Source: an uncultured Prevotellaceae bacterium
GTDB taxonomy: Bacteria; Bacteroidota; Bacteroidia; Bacteroidales; Bacteroidaceae
Length of the DNA stretch: 64,000 bases
Direction: 5' to 3'
NCBI GenBank assembly: GCA_900318685.1
Contig: ONLL01000019.1
Coordinates: forward strand, 52,725 to 116,724
Every line of letters starts with the position of its first letter. The first letter of the stretch is position 1. This document shows positions 63,996 through 64,000 of this stretch, piece after piece. The notes beneath the pieces are model-generated. The model saw only the letters and a program-made list of their open reading frames with translations, searched no databases and was not told where the DNA came from. The translations under genes were made by a program, and so were the position numbers.

Positions 63996-64000
63996 TATTT

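Noticed and set aside
1-64000. tRNA, rRNA and known riboswitches
   Set aside because: No T-loop/acceptor combinations, rRNA segments or familiar riboswitch cores were noticed in the intergenic regions by reading; a covariance-model scan was not possible.

Overview
The window looks like a chromosome segment of a gut- or rumen-type Bacteroidales bacterium, most likely Prevotellaceae. The evidence is promoters of the Bacteroidetes type (TAnnTTTG, usually seen here as TATCTTTGCA or TACCTTTGCA), near absence of Shine-Dalgarno leaders, bifunctional Fkp, the gene orders ftsX-DUF3098-uppP-truB-queA-folK and purH-mreBCD-mrdA-rodA, and many secreted glycan-active proteins. The organism is inferred; no rRNA or marker search was possible. 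No tRNA, rRNA, CRISPR array, SusC/SusD pair or transposase gene was recognised.

Layout. 1-12 kb: glycan utilisation (GH94 cut by the window edge, GH97, two large secreted modular proteins that look like products of local duplication, a GH115 alpha-glucuronidase) and a serpin lipoprotein. 12.1-14.1 kb: a repeat-rich island around a HigB/HigA-type toxin-antitoxin pair. 14.2-17.2 kb: an ECF sigma factor between two small membrane proteins, a CDF metal transporter and a radical SAM protein. 17.4-21.9 kb: the ftsX to folK housekeeping operon. 21.9-36.8 kb, mostly minus strand: secreted proteins of unknown role, Fkp, an Omp28/thioredoxin-like protein, MTA/SAH nucleosidase coupled to a secreted zinc metallopeptidase, an Rpn-type nuclease and an outer-membrane lipoprotein. 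37-47 kb: a PL1-like lyase, EamA transporter, GH10 xylanase, SusE/F-like protein, a GH31 remnant and a GH76 mannanase. 47.4-54.5 kb: a short PurH (cyclohydrolase domain only) and the cell-elongation operon mreB-mreC-mreD-mrdA-rodA. 54.5-59.2 kb: a beta-helix-like secreted protein and a SNF2 helicase. 59.2-64 kb: visibly more A+T-rich accessory DNA with a PIN-type toxin-antitoxin pair, a four-gene unit (small membrane protein, LytTR regulator, penicillin-binding-protein homologue, M23 peptidase) and a mobilisation region with a MobC-like protein and a possible oriT.

How the genes work together. GH10, GH115, GH97, GH94, GH76 and PL1 suggest breakdown of plant xylan, other hemicelluloses and pectin. 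At least nine secreted proteins end in the same short C-terminal tail, which suggests one shared export or anchoring route. The rod operon and the PBP2/RodA pair build the lateral wall.

Most interesting points: (1) the transpeptidase-like protein at 60854-62029 has lost the catalytic Ser and Lys of the SxxK motif but keeps SxN and KTG, and is coupled to a LytTR regulator and an M23 peptidase, which may make a wall or beta-lactam sensing unit rather than a synthase; (2) arrays of 7-8 bp tandem repeats, with a different unit in each place, sit at gene starts, beside promoters and once inside fkp, where a change of one copy would shift the frame; (3) several large nested inverted repeats lie next to the toxin-antitoxin genes and in the 39.2-40.1 kb gap.
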